Assembly: GCA_946807835.1 (NCBI GenBank)
Contig: OX327705.1
Span: 18,444,501-18,508,500 of the forward strand
Origin: Ailanthus altissimus
Lineage: Eukaryota; Streptophyta; Magnoliopsida; Sapindales; Simaroubaceae
Direction of reading: 5' to 3'
DNA length: 64,000 nucleotides
Part shown: positions 24,578-36,821 of the stretch, piece after piece
Layout: every line of letters starts with the position of its first letter
Position numbering within the stretch: the stretch's first letter is position 1
Translations under genes and position numbers: made by a program
Notes under the pieces: generated by a model
The model's database searches: none
Seen by the model: only the letters and a program-made list of their open reading frames with translations
Told to the model about the DNA's origin: nothing

Positions 24578-25789
24578 GACGAAACTAATATTTTTTTCTA
24601 TTTTTAATATTGTGCTTCCTATGAGGGAAGGCTTTTCCTTTCATTTTTGGGCAAGTTGATATGATGCTTCATATTTTAGGGCAAGTCCTTATTATGCTTG
24701 CTTCGAAGATAAAGGCACTAGACCCTTCTAAAAACTTCTTTTTGATATAATGCTTCCAAGAAAGGGTGGCCACTAGATACACTACCTCTCCAAGAAAGTA
24801 TTTTGAAGTTTGCAAAAAACATATTCTCCATTTTTTACCTCAACCATTGTGGCACACAACTCTTTCTAATCAACCTAACCTTAAAGTAGGGGCCTCTCTA
24901 TACTCATCCTATGACATGACATGACTTAACTAGAAAAGTGTGTTCTATGCTTTAAATAATCGTGTAATGACTTGTATTTAGTAATAAATTAAAACTTCTA
25001 CTTCCAATGGAGGGTGGCCTTTTAGTACTCGACCCTTCTAAGAAGGCTTTATATGGATGCTTCCTGTAAAGAGAGTAAGTATTATTTGTAAGATAAGCTC
25101 ATGAAAATATAAAAAGTTAAGTAAAGTGACGAGATAATATAATTGATACTTCTTTAATGTTGTGAATGATTAATTTTTGTAGGTTTCATTTTTGTTGAGG
25201 ATCTTATTAAGATAAGTAATTCAAAGGGTCTTGCATCCTTCCAAAGTGGAACTAAAGTGAGGATGATAACTGGTGCATGCTTAGGTTGAAGAAAAAGTTT
25301 ATGGAGGAGGTATTTTTCTCCTATCCACCTCGTAGGTTATCACTTTTGTGGTAGAGCTTTCGTAAAAGTCTTCAGATAATTCTGTTGAACTCTTTGTCAT
25401 TTGTTAAACCTTGTTATACTTCTACAATGTATCATATGATAATGAAGAGGAAAATTTTATAAGTATACTTTTCTTTCCTTATGTTTATTTCTATACTCTG
25501 TTTAAGATGCATATGATTACCCTTTATAAGTACTTATTCTATTTTTGGATATGATTTCTATCCTGTTGAATAATGCTATTGTACTTTCTTTAAAGATGTT
25601 TCATTCCTGACTAGGGAAGCTTTATTGATTGAGGCATTGGTATTCTCCATGGATATTTGTTTTGATAGTTGCTTTGATGTTTGAGGTGCAAAGTCCTCAA
25701 AGTAAGTTTTACTATTAGCTATTTCCCAATATTTTGGGTATGAAATACCTTATGGGAAGTATTGTTTGGTTTGCTCCCTAGGTTAAGTC
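24578..25789. other. Unassigned stretch, no gene seen
   Basis: No long frame or LTR border is visible. Short words such as AAGAAAGGGTGGCCACTAG and ATGGAGGGTGGCCTTTTAG recur with CGACCCTTCTAAGAAG. This suggests old repeat-derived sequence, possibly the 3' part of the gypsy-type element that carries the adjacent tandem array. Confidence 0.4.
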
Positions 25790-26530
25790 ATAATGACTTC
25801 TAGAGAACAGTTCTGTTAGATGTGGTTGTATCCTAAGCTTAGGCATACTAACCCTTACAAGGGAACTTCTGGTCTAAAAGATGTGACTTGTCTTCATAAG
25901 ACATGGTTTACTTCCTGAGTTTGGGCATGATGGCATTTACAAGGGAATTTTAGTGTGTTTATATCCTAAGTTCAGACATGATAGCCATTATAAAGGAACC
26001 CTTGGTGTGGAAGTTATGATCCATCTCCAGGGACGAGACTAAATTCTTGAGTTTCAGCATGATAGCTCTTACAAGGGAATTTGGGTATATTTGTATCTCA
26101 AGTTTAGACACGATGGCCCATTACCAGAAGTTGTGACCCATCTCTATGGGTTAAGACTTATTTCCCAAGTTTGGGTATGCTAGCTCTTATAAGGGAAGTT
26201 TAACATGTTTATATCCCAAGTTTGGGCATGATGGATCTTACAAGGGAAGTTTGACATGTTTATAAACTAAGTTTAAGCATGATGGCCATTACAAGGTACG
26301 TCTAGAAGCTATAACCTGTCTCTATAGGACAAGGCTTACTTTTGAGTTTGGGCATGATAGCCCTCACAATGAAAGTTTGGCATATTTGTATCGCAAGTTT
26401 AAGCACAGTGGCTTCTACAAGATACCTTATAGTTTAGAAGTTGTGACTCATCTCTATGGGACGGGGCCTACTTTTCGAGTTTGAGCAAGATGGCCTTTAC
26501 AAGAGAAGTTTGGCATGTTCATGGATTTGT
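25790..26530. repeat. Imperfect tandem array, about 50 bp and 80 bp subunits
   Basis: About ten diverged units are built on AAGTTTGGGCATGATGGCC, TTACAAGGGAAGTTT and GGCATGTTTATATCCC. They alternate with a longer spacer that contains GAAGTTGTGACCCATCTC. No coding frame. In reverse complement the unit resembles the array at 46380-47190. Confidence 0.8.
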
Positions 26531-26847
26531 AAATAGAAATTATTTAGCTTTGTTAACAAAAAAAGAAAAGAAAACTAATAAGAGTTTTAATTATAGAACT
26601 TGGATATGTCTTATGATATAGGGCTAGTTCCCTCTTCCTGGTTCTTAGTGGATATGTTTCATGTCCATGTGTATAATGGTTTTGTATAGTCCTCAGGGAG
26701 AATATAATGGTGAATTTTTGAAAAAGTGGAGTTGGTAGCGAATTTTTTATTTGCTTAGGTCTAAATCAATGATTGATTCAAGAATGACTTGTAGAATCCC
26801 AATTCAAGTATAGGTGAAACATTTTTTAAAAAAGTCTTGAAGATATA

Positions 26848-29559
26848 TGTCACGCCCTAGACCTAACAGATCTGACACACGACATCACTTACATTCATTC
26901 AATAATACTTAAACATTCATTTTAATTTCTTTCAGAATTATAGCAATTGAATTATGACTGGGACAATTACTAAACCGGAGATACGCAGAGTTTTCTCAGA
27001 GATTAACACTCTACTACGTCACCAGTAGCAACTTTGTTACCGGAAGCCCAGAATATATTCATTGCAAATTCTTACTTAAAATCAATCCATTACTACACTT
27101 GGTGAAACTTAAACTAAATCCAACCACACACAATAAAATAATACATAAGTATTTATTCAACAGGGACAAATCAAATATTTTATCCCACGTGTCTCCAAAT
27201 GAAACACTTAGCAACCTAACAACTTAGGGAACCCAAGGAACAGCAGAAGCCTTGCCAAATCCGCTAAGCACACATGTACCTTATTTACCTGAAATCACCA
27301 TAAACTATAATGAGTATAAAACTCAGTAAGCATACTAGTTTTTCATATATCAAATACAAATACATATATGTACACAATGCATATGTATGATATGTTGTTA
27401 TCAATCAAAATCATAATCTTATCAAATCACATATCATGTAAGCGCTTACACATTCTTTCAAAACATATAATAGGAATACCATAACTCAACTACTACTTAG
27501 TAGGACTTACATATCACATATCACATAATGAGCCAAATGTCACTCGTAGGTGACATACCGTATGAGAGGAATAGTACAAGTGAGGTCTTGAAATTACACA
27601 TATATAATGCTCATGCCCGAAGGTAAAAGCCAAACCCTCACCCTGATCATCGGTGAGTCCTCTCACATGCACCAATACGCCACCACACGAATGTGATGAC
27701 TCACACTTTCTTTAGGTACCAATAGGATCCTCCCTACATACGGAACACATAACATATACCAATCCCGAAGGAAAGGCCACACATAAAGGCTCCACAAATC
27801 ACATAAAATGCCTACTAAGTTAACAGTGAGTTCAAGTACCCTCAAAATACAAAATATTTCTCATGGACATATTACACTTCAAAAGCTTTCTTTATTAAAC
27901 ACATCTTATTTTGAAAGCTCACTTACAAAAACACATGTATGTCCATGCTCAATGTCAATGCTCACATTCAGAAACATATATTCACATTTCATATCAAAAT
28001 ATACTTTGACATAACATAAACATATTCTTAACCCCATTTGCAAAATCATACAAAACAATTACTATGTTTATTGTGATTTCAGTAAAAAGTCTAGTATACT
28101 TACCTCTTAACACTTTCAGCTACAAGGCTTAAATCTCCTTAACCTATCAATGGAGATTAATCCTTTCATAAGCCTCACAATTCACACAAAATACTTTAAA
28201 TAGCTTACAAAATTATACACAATGCATTTATCACATCAAATTGGTCTAAATATTTAGTTTCTTAAAACCTGTCATTCTGACCACTTACACTTAACAAATT
28301 TTTCTAATACATCAAATGATGTCCAATTACTCCAAAATCAGAATATACCATTCTTGACTCATATATCCTTCTTATATATGAATATTATATCAAATTTCGT
28401 ACACAATCCATTCCATACACACCATCGAATCCAAACTACAAACCTGACAGGATCAAGATACTTACTGAACAGTATTCAATCTCCCAATTTTATAAAATCA
28501 TATACTAACTCAAAAATTATAAAACTACCACATAATTACTCTTAACACATATCTCAGTCCATGATAAATATTTCACTTCCAAATCACTGCCAAAAGTATT
28601 TTAAAACTATTTTATTCTATAACTTTAAAACTCTGTTAATCAAATATTGCAATGAGCTGATACACTTTAGAAATTCATAACACTTCAACCACATTGATCT
28701 AAATTCTCAATTCCGAGTATATCATATTAGACATATAAAATTATCAAATTCCACAAATTCATAATTTTTGAAGATCATTCAGTAGGACAAACATTATTTT
28801 TCACTGTACTGTACTGTTTACACAGGAAATTTCCAGAATTTCAGGGTCATTTTGGTAAATTCACTATAAATTCAATTTCCAGAATTTTCAATCGATTAAA
28901 AGTCTCAGATGATCCTTAACATGTCTAATTTCATATACTCAAAATTCAAAACCAGAATCGAATCACAACAATTTATAAAATTCCTAGATCAAGAGGTTAT
29001 CCAGCAGAAATTCCACAATTCATCATGATTTATCAAACTATCTTATAAATCATCATCAATTCTCAAACTATCATACGAAATACACATCAAATCCTCAATT
29101 ATACATATTTCCAGAAATCAAAACTTAAAGAAATTAACATAATTAACACCAATAAATTAAGAAATAATTGTGATATACCTCTTAAGATCCAAAAATTCCA
29201 ATTTCTTCTTCTTCTTCTTCTTCTCTTTCTCTCTCCTCTACTTCTCTCTTCTCTCTCTTAAAAGGGGTAGCTCGACCTAAATGAGAGAATTAGGGTTTTA
29301 AAAGTGTATTTTTATACTAAGTGGCTAATTTTTGGTATTTACGAATTCACCCCCAAAACTTTCAAAGTATAACAATTTGGTCCCTAAAATAATTCCAAAG
29401 TCTTGCAAATAAACCCAATACTAATAGTATATCCTTAACCTATAAAAACACTACTAATAACAATATATAAATCAAGGATCACCCACATACAAATAAAATA
29501 CGTATATTTATATATATAAATATACATATTCTTACCGGTTATGGATACTGATTACTACA
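26848..29559 (-). mobile_element. Solo LTR (2712 bp) with ATATA target duplication
   Basis: The plus strand begins TGTCACGCCCTAGACC and ends GATTACTACA. It is flanked by ATATA at 26843-26847 and 29560-29564. A minus-strand TATA-like box (TATAAAAATACA, about 29310) sits before a CT-rich tract (CTTCTTCTTC, 29205-29265), so transcription probably ran on the minus strand. No internal coding region or second LTR adjoins it, so it is a recombination remnant. The start resembles LTRs of the Tekay/Del gypsy group, but the lineage is not proven. Short open frames inside it (27663-28545) are chance. Confidence 0.82.
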
Positions 29560-29564
29560 ATATA

Positions 29565-30262
29565 AGTGGGTGGCAACTAATACTTGAAAAGAGTTAAAGG
29601 ACAAGGAATCAATGTATGTAATCAAAAATTCGAAGTACTTCAAGAGTAAGTAAACCGAAATTTAGAAAAGAAAATGAAAATTTATCCTTGTTTCCCACTT
29701 TGTAGGAGGTGATAGATACAACATTATCTCTCGATCTCATAAGGATTAGATTATTAGATTATACGAAATTAAAAATAAAATACTTAGTGATGAGCTCATT
29801 TAGTAATAAGTTCTGGTAATTGATTTGGATTTTCGTCAGCCTCTTTTTTGGCAATTTCGATGACAAATGATGGCAAAAATAATTAAGAAAGGTTGACAAC
29901 CCTTTTCTGAATTTAACAAAGGCTTATCAACAATTAAACTGGTGGGACTTTGGATAATTGGTAGCTAATCAATTTTTTTATTTGTTTCTAGCGACGGATG
30001 TCAATGGGATTCGTAAGGAAAGGTTAGTCGATTTGTTCTAAGTTTGATTGAAGGTTTGGTCATGAGTAATGGTGGCTGATGATGACCAGGGGTGTGGAGT
30101 TTAATTCGAAGACCTTTTTTGAGTCTACCAGTATAGTTTTGGAGAGTGACGATGTTCTAGCACTACGACTGATGGTGGTGGGTGGTGATTCTGTGGTGGC
30201 TAAAGTTTTGGCTTTGAATACGTTTATGAATATATTTTTTCCTTATTGTTCGAAGAAAATGA
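29565..30262. other. Unassigned stretch with one short open frame
   Basis: No LTR border or known domain. An open frame at 30079-30282 (67 codons, plus) has no recognisable similarity and runs into a tRNA-like SINE head, so I do not call it a gene. Confidence 0.4.
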
Positions 30263-30345
30263 CTTTGGTGGTGGAGTTGTGATCATGCCATTTTAATATA
30301 CACAAGGGGGCTAGATTTGAGTCATCCATAATATTTTTTTTCTTC
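30263..30345 (+). mobile_element. tRNA-derived SINE head, copy 1
   Basis: TGGTGGAGTTGTG resembles a Pol III A box. AGATTTGAGTCATC about 45 bases later resembles a B box, followed by a T-rich CTTC tract. It aligns with the next copy. Confidence 0.45.
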
Positions 30346-30417
30346 TTTTCTCTAGTCTCTTATAGTAGCTAGAGTATTGAAAATTAACAAATTGTTCTAA
30401 AAATAATTCATTATAAG

Positions 30418-30520
30418 TTGTTGTGGTGCAGTTGGTTATCATATCAACCCTCTATATAGGGACTTAGATTCGAGTCACTATAGAGTATCATTTCTTCATT
30501 TTCTTTGTTTCTTTTGGTGG
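30418..30520 (+). mobile_element. tRNA-derived SINE head, copy 2
   Basis: TGGTGCAGTTGG matches the A-box consensus, and AGATTCGAGTC matches the B box at normal tRNA-like spacing. A TTTCTTCATTTTCTTTG tract follows. The 3' half and target duplication are not clear. It cannot fold as a functional tRNA. Confidence 0.55.
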
Positions 30521-31119
30521 TTTATGGTTTTGAGCCCTTATTAATATTTCTTCAAAAAATATTGCACAATCATGGCAATGCAACTGGTCATGACGCTTTT
30601 TTATTATAAGGTGTCTTTAGTTTGATTTTTATAAAAACAATGCCTTTAAAATTTATGATTTTGATTTATGCTTTATCAATACATTGCTTTGTAGTTATTT
30701 CAACAAAGTTGTAGTGGCACTGTAGTGAGCTAAGTTGCTTTGTGTGTTTGTGGCTCAAGTTTTATTATGGGTAGTCTCTTTTTATTCTCTGATTTTTCTT
30801 TTGATTCCAAAATTTGGTAAATGGTTGTTGAAAATTTGGCTTTTCGTTTAAAGTATTCATATTGATGGCAATATTGAAGTTCTCCAATTTGGAACCTCAA
30901 AATTGTTAATTTTTTTTATCTTTGATTGCTCTTTGAGTTTGTGAAAAAAGTACTATCTCTTAAAAAGAAAAATATTTTGACGCTCAAGTCAATATTTAAT
31001 AATAAAGAAGGAGCATCATGTGTGAGGAGTGTCTCAAAGATAAATAGGAGAGTAATTAATAAATTGTGTGTAGAATAAATAATGATTATTGAATATTGGG
31101 TGTAGAATATAAAACATAG
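30521..31119. other. Unassigned AT-rich stretch
   Basis: I see no gene or clear repeat here. A third A-box-like word (TGGCAATGCAACTGGTCATG, about 30577) hints at another decayed SINE. Confidence 0.4.
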
Positions 31120-31440
31120 AATGCTTATGTAAATAGCGAATTAAATTAATTATAAGCCAAAGGTATGTACTTATTTATAATGCATAAATTTTAATTTATA
31201 TTAAAAAATAAATACACGAATCTAAATTAAGGTGTGATTTAATTAAACTTGAATCAATTAAAAATTTTAATTCATTTCAATAAAAAGAATGATTTAATTA
31301 AAATTATTTATTTTGTGAAAATTCATTCTTTATGCAAAGTAATAACTAAACATTTTAAATTTAGATTAAATTTTACAGATTGAGCTATACGTAAGTAGAT
31401 TGAACTTATAAATAATGGCCCAAGTATAAAAATAAATTTT
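31120..31440. repeat. Dispersed repeat, copy 2
   Basis: Direct-orientation match to 23865-24150 with many substitutions and small indels. It ends before CCTCCGTTTGTTC, which pairs with CCTCCGCTTGTTG near 24047. Confidence 0.6.
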
Positions 31441-32982
31441 CAAAGCCTCCGTTTGTTCTTATGCAATTTGGTTATGACTATCTACGAAAAAAAAAAAGGG
31501 AAAAAGAAAAAAGCATTACAAGTTTTGCCGACTTGAACAAAAGAAACAATTTATGCTCCCTCAAAATTCTATAATCTCTGAACTATCAAAGGATAATTCA
31601 AAAAAGAAAAAAAGATAATTAAATAAAGAACCAATCACCTGTAAATTGCAACAAAATCTTCAGACCATTTTGTGCAACTTGACAAATAAATAATTTAATA
31701 ATAACAAATAATAGAAAGAAAAAAAAAAACATCCAATTGCACCAAATACCACTTGCTAATTTGCCTTCATCAATTTCTTTCTCTGGCTTTCACAAAATAA
31801 AATAATATAAGAATCAGAACCAGAACCAGACCCAGAACCAAAATGATTTTATTGATAAAAGGTGAGAGTAAAGGAAAGGCCAAACTGGCAAAGCAAAGAC
31901 ATTGGAGGCGGCCTAAAAGCGAACCTTAACCCACGTCGGTAACAACTTTCAACCTTACTTTTTCAGTCTTTTTTTTTTTTATAAAAAAAAATGAAATCTT
32001 TATTTAACTTTTTGTGTGCCTTTTTCTTGCTTCAGCTTCATCCTTAACCACTATATCTCTTGGTTCTCAAATTACCCACCACTTTCGTTGACTCGGATGC
32101 CAGCTGGCACTTACCTTTCATCCCTACAAGATACAACCAAGACTAGACTTTGAAATTAAATTTATTTTGTTAAATTTTTTTCATAAACCATGTTTAAATG
32201 ATCTTCGCTTCGCAAGAACAATAAAAATTAATATCTTACTCTTTGCATTTTAGTAATTCTAAGTTCAAATCCATTCTCTTTTATATATATAAAATAAAAT
32301 GCAATACTCAATCTTCAAAATTCTTATTTTGACATATATAATTGTATATTATTCTCGAATTCAAATTCATAAACTACACAATATTTTTAGGCGTCTAAAT
32401 AAAAGTAATTAAAAGGGAATTTATGAAAAAAGTTTCTAAAAAAATTATTAAAAGAAATTATTTATCTAAAAGTATATATTATATCATTTAAAATAATTAT
32501 TTTTATTTTTAAATACTATATAGAAGTAAAAAAAATTGTCAATTTTATATTAATTTAATGTGAAATTAGATGTTTCTTGAAAATGAAAGTTCCTTTTGTC
32601 AATATATGGAGAAAAAATCGACAAGGAAGACACATTGACTCTATCATGAGAAATTAAGGCCCATAATAAAATAATAAAATAGGCTTTTAAAAAAAAAAGC
32701 TACAAGAAAAGGAAAAGTAAATAAAGAAAAGAAAAAAGTTTGAACAAAGAAAATAAAATAATAAATTTCTGATCCTTCACGTTCTTTATGCTTTCATTTG
32801 TAGGCTTACTAAAAAAACTTTTGAGAGGGTTTTGTGCGTGTTTTTAAGTTTTAAAGTGCTTTTCTTTTTCTGTGTGTTTAACCTCTTTTAACATTCTTCT
32901 GTGCCATTTCTATGCGGTTGGTTTTAGCAGTTTGAAAGTTGGCAACCGAAAAAAAATAAATAAATAAACAAACGGTGGAGAT
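31441..32982 (+). promoter_or_regulatory. Upstream region and 5' untranslated region of the Dof gene
   Basis: AT-rich DNA with poly-A tracts and no transposon borders. It includes a short CAGAAC-type repeat at 31812-31840 and TTGACT (W-box core) in the GTTGACTCGG stretch near 32090. The transcription start is not fixed; the CT-rich TTTTCTTTTTCTGTG near 32862 is a plausible leader. A TAA at 32965-32967 in frame with the start codon supports the chosen ATG. Specific regulatory sites are not demonstrated. Confidence 0.45.
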
Positions 32983-35497
32983 ATGTCTGAACCCAACAAA
33001 GATCCCGCTATAAAGCTTTTCGGTGCCAAGATTCCGGTGCCCGAAACTCAGATTCCGGCCAAACATGAACGCTTGGTATGCACCTATTCACTTGTTTGTA
33101 TATATATATTTGTTTGTGTTTGTGTATGTTTTGCTTGACGGGAAATCCCCATGTTATTGTTGTTGTAAGATTCTTGTAACTTGGAAAGTTGATTGTTAGT
33201 TATGAATCTTTAAAATTTATTTGTGAGTGTTGAGTTTGTACTGGGAGCAAAGTATGAGCTTTGAAGAAGTGCTTTTATTTGGCGTTTTTTTTTTGGGATA
33301 ATATGTTTGGTTTTGTTGCCTTAAATGGTGAATGAACCAAAAAAATAAACAAAGCTGAAGTGGGTACATGAGGAAAATGGTTCATGGTTATTTATGGTTT
33401 GGTTTTTCTGCTGTTTGATTTTTGCGCTTTAGTGGGGGAATTTTATTTGGCCGTAAGTTTTGTCTTTGTTTCACCTTTTACATTGTGATTTTCTGAGGAA
33501 ATTCAACATGAAGGTATGTTTTCAAGTAATTGGTTCTGTATTTTTCTGATTTTAAACCCAACAGGATCATGCAGAACTTATGCTACAATTGGAAGCATGG
33601 ATTTGAACAATACAATTGGATTATTAGCTTCGCTTCTGCTAATTTTATGCTACTAAAGCATGCTGAATCTTTATTGGAAAGCACCCTTTGTCTTCATTAT
33701 TATATAATTTTACTTTCTCTGAGAATTGACAGATATGTTCATAGATTGATAATTGATGGCTGAGATTGAATTATTCCGCATAATTATAGATGTCTCAGCT
33801 TTTCCGCTTCAAATTGGTTAAATCTGTATCTGATGCTTTTTCACAATCACTTGGAGGAACTTTTTTCTTCTATTATTTAATATCGATCAATACCGATATA
33901 ACTTGAGAGGAAGAAAGCAGAATCCAAATTAGAGATATCCATCCAATATTAGTTCATTTATCTTAGATTTGGAGGTACGCAATGATATTCAGCCTTTCTT
34001 ATTCATATATCATAGTACAGATGGGCTTCTCTGTCTTTCCTTCTTCCTCTGAAAACAATAAAATAATCTTTAAATCTGCTCTGAACAATTTATTTTAATT
34101 TTCAGGACATTAGCAAAGTAATAACAAAAGAAGAAGCTGCTGATGCTTGCATTGATCACTCTGAAGAGCTGGATAAGTCTTCTACTTTAAACAATGTTAA
34201 GGAAGAAGCTCAAACTCATGTGCAGGGAAGTGAGGTGCAAGTCAATGCTAAGAAGGTAGACCAGTCTGAGAGCAATACAGACCAAGAAAAAGTTTTCAAG
34301 AGGCCAGACAAGATCATTCCATGTCCACGTTGCAAGAGTATGGACACGAAATTTTGTTATTTTAATAACTACAATGTAAACCAACCTAGGTATTTTTGCA
34401 AGAATTGTCAAAGATATTGGACAGCTGGTGGAACTATGAGAAATGTTCCTGTGGGTGCCGGACGGCGTAAGAACAAGCACTTTGCCTCTCAATATCGTCA
34501 AATAATAGTATCTCCTGATGGAGTGCCTGTTAGTGGTTTAGAAACCACTAACTCAGGAAATCACCAACTTATACAATGTGGCGATTCTACGACCACTTTC
34601 AGGCCCTCGACAGGAAATGGGACAGTTCTAAAATTTGGTCCTGAAGCACCTCTTTGTGAATCCATGGAGACTGTACTTAATCTTGGAGACCAGAAGAGAT
34701 CTGCTGAGATGGGTTCTGTAAATTTTGTAGAAAATAGAGAGGAGCCTTCCTCTTCTGGTTCTTCCGTGGCAGCTTCTAGTATTCGAGGAAATGAACTACC
34801 TGAAAATGTTATGCAAAAGGAGCGAATTAAGATTATAGAGTCTTGCAATGAGGTTAATACACCACATCCTCTGCATTGTTACCCCATTCCTCCATGGGGT
34901 GTTCCTTGGAATACAGGTTGGAACGACGTGACTTCCATGGCAGCAACTCAATGCTCTGATCATGTTTCTGTACCAAATAGCATTAATTCTGAGCCAGTTC
35001 AATGGTGCCCAACAACAGTGCTGGCTGTACCTGGATTTTGCCCACCCAACATTCCCATACAATTTGTGCCTGCTTCATATTTTGGTTGCATGACTGTGAT
35101 GGCTGCTGGAGCAGGGAACATGTCATTGACTGGATCCAATGGTTGTCTGTCTCCATCATCCTATACTAGCAACAACAGCTGCTGCTCAGGAAATGGCTCA
35201 TCAACTCTAGGCAAGCATTCACGGGACCCAAATCTTATGGAAGAAGAGCGATCAGAGAAGTCTATTTTGGTACCGAAGACACTGAGAATTGATGACCCGA
35301 ATGAGGCTGCAAAGAGCCCCATATGGGTTACATTAGGCATTAAACCTGACCAGAAGGATCCCAGATCAGGAGGTACTATTTTTAAAGGTTTCCAAACTAA
35401 AAAGGAAGGCCAGACCCATGTGTTGGATGGTAGTCAGATCTTGGAAGCAAATCCAGCAGCTCTTTCTCGCTCTCATACATTCCAAGAGAGTACATAA
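32983..35497 (+). CDS. Dof zinc-finger transcription factor, cycling Dof factor (CDF) type
   Basis: This is the only intact host gene in the window. Exon 1 is 32983-33075; the intron 33076-34105 starts GTATGC and ends TTTTCAG; exon 2 is 34106-35497. The junction is in phase 0, and the protein is 494 residues. The N-terminus has DPAIKLFG (about residues 7-14), conserved in CDFs. The Dof finger has Cys 104, 107, 129 and 132 (C-x2-C-x21-C-x2-C), followed by [20 protein letters not shown]. Typical CDF C-terminal blocks follow: [15 protein letters not shown] then IWVTLGIK (about 417-444), and FKGFQTK to ANPAALSRS near the end; these fit the regions bound by the FKF1/GI light-signalling proteins. 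CDFs are nuclear repressors that bind AAAG sites and delay flowering by repressing CO and FT; some also act in stress responses. Length, motifs and splice sites agree with the family. Assignment to one CDF paralogue is not possible here. Confidence 0.93.
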
Positions 35498-35760
35498 AGA
35501 GTTGATGAGGAAAGAAACTTCAATAATATGATATTCTCAATGCACATTTTCCAATGCAGAATGCAGGACCGAGTGTTCCATTGCTATGCCTTTCTTGAAT
35601 CCTTGTGGCACTCTAATCTCTTTCAGATAATAAACTTTGTAGAATTTGGAACCTAGAAGCTGCCTGGGTAATAAACTTTTGTTAGAAAGTTGAATCTGTA
35701 AATAGTAGAGGGTTAGCAGTTTAGTTGTTGTCTATGATCCAAGGCCTACTTTAGGTTTTC
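35498..35760 (+). terminator. Dof 3' untranslated region with two polyadenylation signals
   Basis: AATAAA occurs at 35629-35634 and 35670-35675, each before a T-rich tract, about 130 and 175 bases after the stop codon. Cleavage sites are not fixed. Confidence 0.6.
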
Positions 35761-36821
35761 AATTCATATGTGTGTTGATTCTGTATTCATTCATAGAAAC
35801 GAGAGAGAACTGTTTCAAGTTTAGACTGTATGAATCTGAGTATGTAATCAAATTTAATGCCCAACCCAAATTTGGGTTGCTCTCTTCCAAAATTTCCGGT
35901 GTTCGCATTTACCATACTCTATTCTTTGTTTTTGTTTCGAGAAATTTGGGATGGCTGACTTTATCAGGATCACTAGTTCCTTGGAACTTTGAGATGCTGA
36001 GTTGCTTGTAAATGGATGAAATGTACAGGTGTGAGAAGTAACAGACACTGTAATTCTCAGTTTCAACTGGTTTGCACGCAATTCAAGTGGGGTAAAGAAT
36101 TTTTTTTAGCTTCTTGCATCCATACGAAAACAACAATTGCTTAAGTTGTTACCATGGAGCCAGCATATTTAGGGGCTATAATCTGCAGTACACTTTGTAA
36201 TAGCCTCTTCAATAACTGTTTGTCTACTCACACTTTCTGCTAAATTCTGAATGCACAGAGTTGATAAACAGTAACTTTGTTTTTGTTGGCATCTAGAAAA
36301 GCACATAAACATACTTGCCCCAAAGTAAAATTTTTAACTTGTCTACGTTTCTAAAGCAACCAAAAAGGCAGTTTCCTGAAGGACTGGATTTCTTTAACTG
36401 GGCCGAACCTATTTTTAAAAGTCAGAGACCATGCAACTTTTACTTCCTTTTGTTACATGCCTTTGCTCTCTTTTCTTCAATCCCTTTTGGCAACAAAAGA
36501 AAGCGCCAAGTAGAAGTTTTTATCTGGCCAAAAATGCTTGTGTTGAAGACGTTTTATATCCTTTTTCCATGAAAAAGGTACCCTTTGCAAAGAATATGTA
36601 TTCCCCTTTTTGACTCTCTGACTCATTTATCTGACTCAAAATACTAAGACATGTAGTGTGTTCTTGTTCTTATCATCATTGGAAGCATGCAGCACTTACT
36701 TGCAGGTTCTTGGTTTTGAAGGCTTTGGAAAATGTAATTAGGAATCACCGATGTCCTTTTCATAAATTTAATAGCAAATTAGTTATTGCTTTATAACACT
36801 ATTAAAATGTTAAATTAGGAA
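35761..36821. other. Intergenic stretch downstream of the Dof gene
   Basis: No transposon borders or recognisable protein. Open frames at 35772-36011 and 36315-36613 have no similarity I can name and are probably chance. Confidence 0.5.

Noticed and set aside
27663..28545. Short open frames within 26848-29559
   Set aside because: They lie inside a solo LTR with matching target duplications.
30079..30282. A 67-codon open frame as a small gene
   Set aside because: No recognisable family, no clear promoter, and its end overlaps a SINE head.
34187..35062. Antisense open frames opposite the Dof exon
   Set aside because: Shadows of the coding strand; they have no similarity to proteins.
35772..36613. 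Open frames downstream of the Dof gene as additional exons or genes
   Set aside because: The Dof protein is complete at 35497 and the frames have no known motif or splice support.
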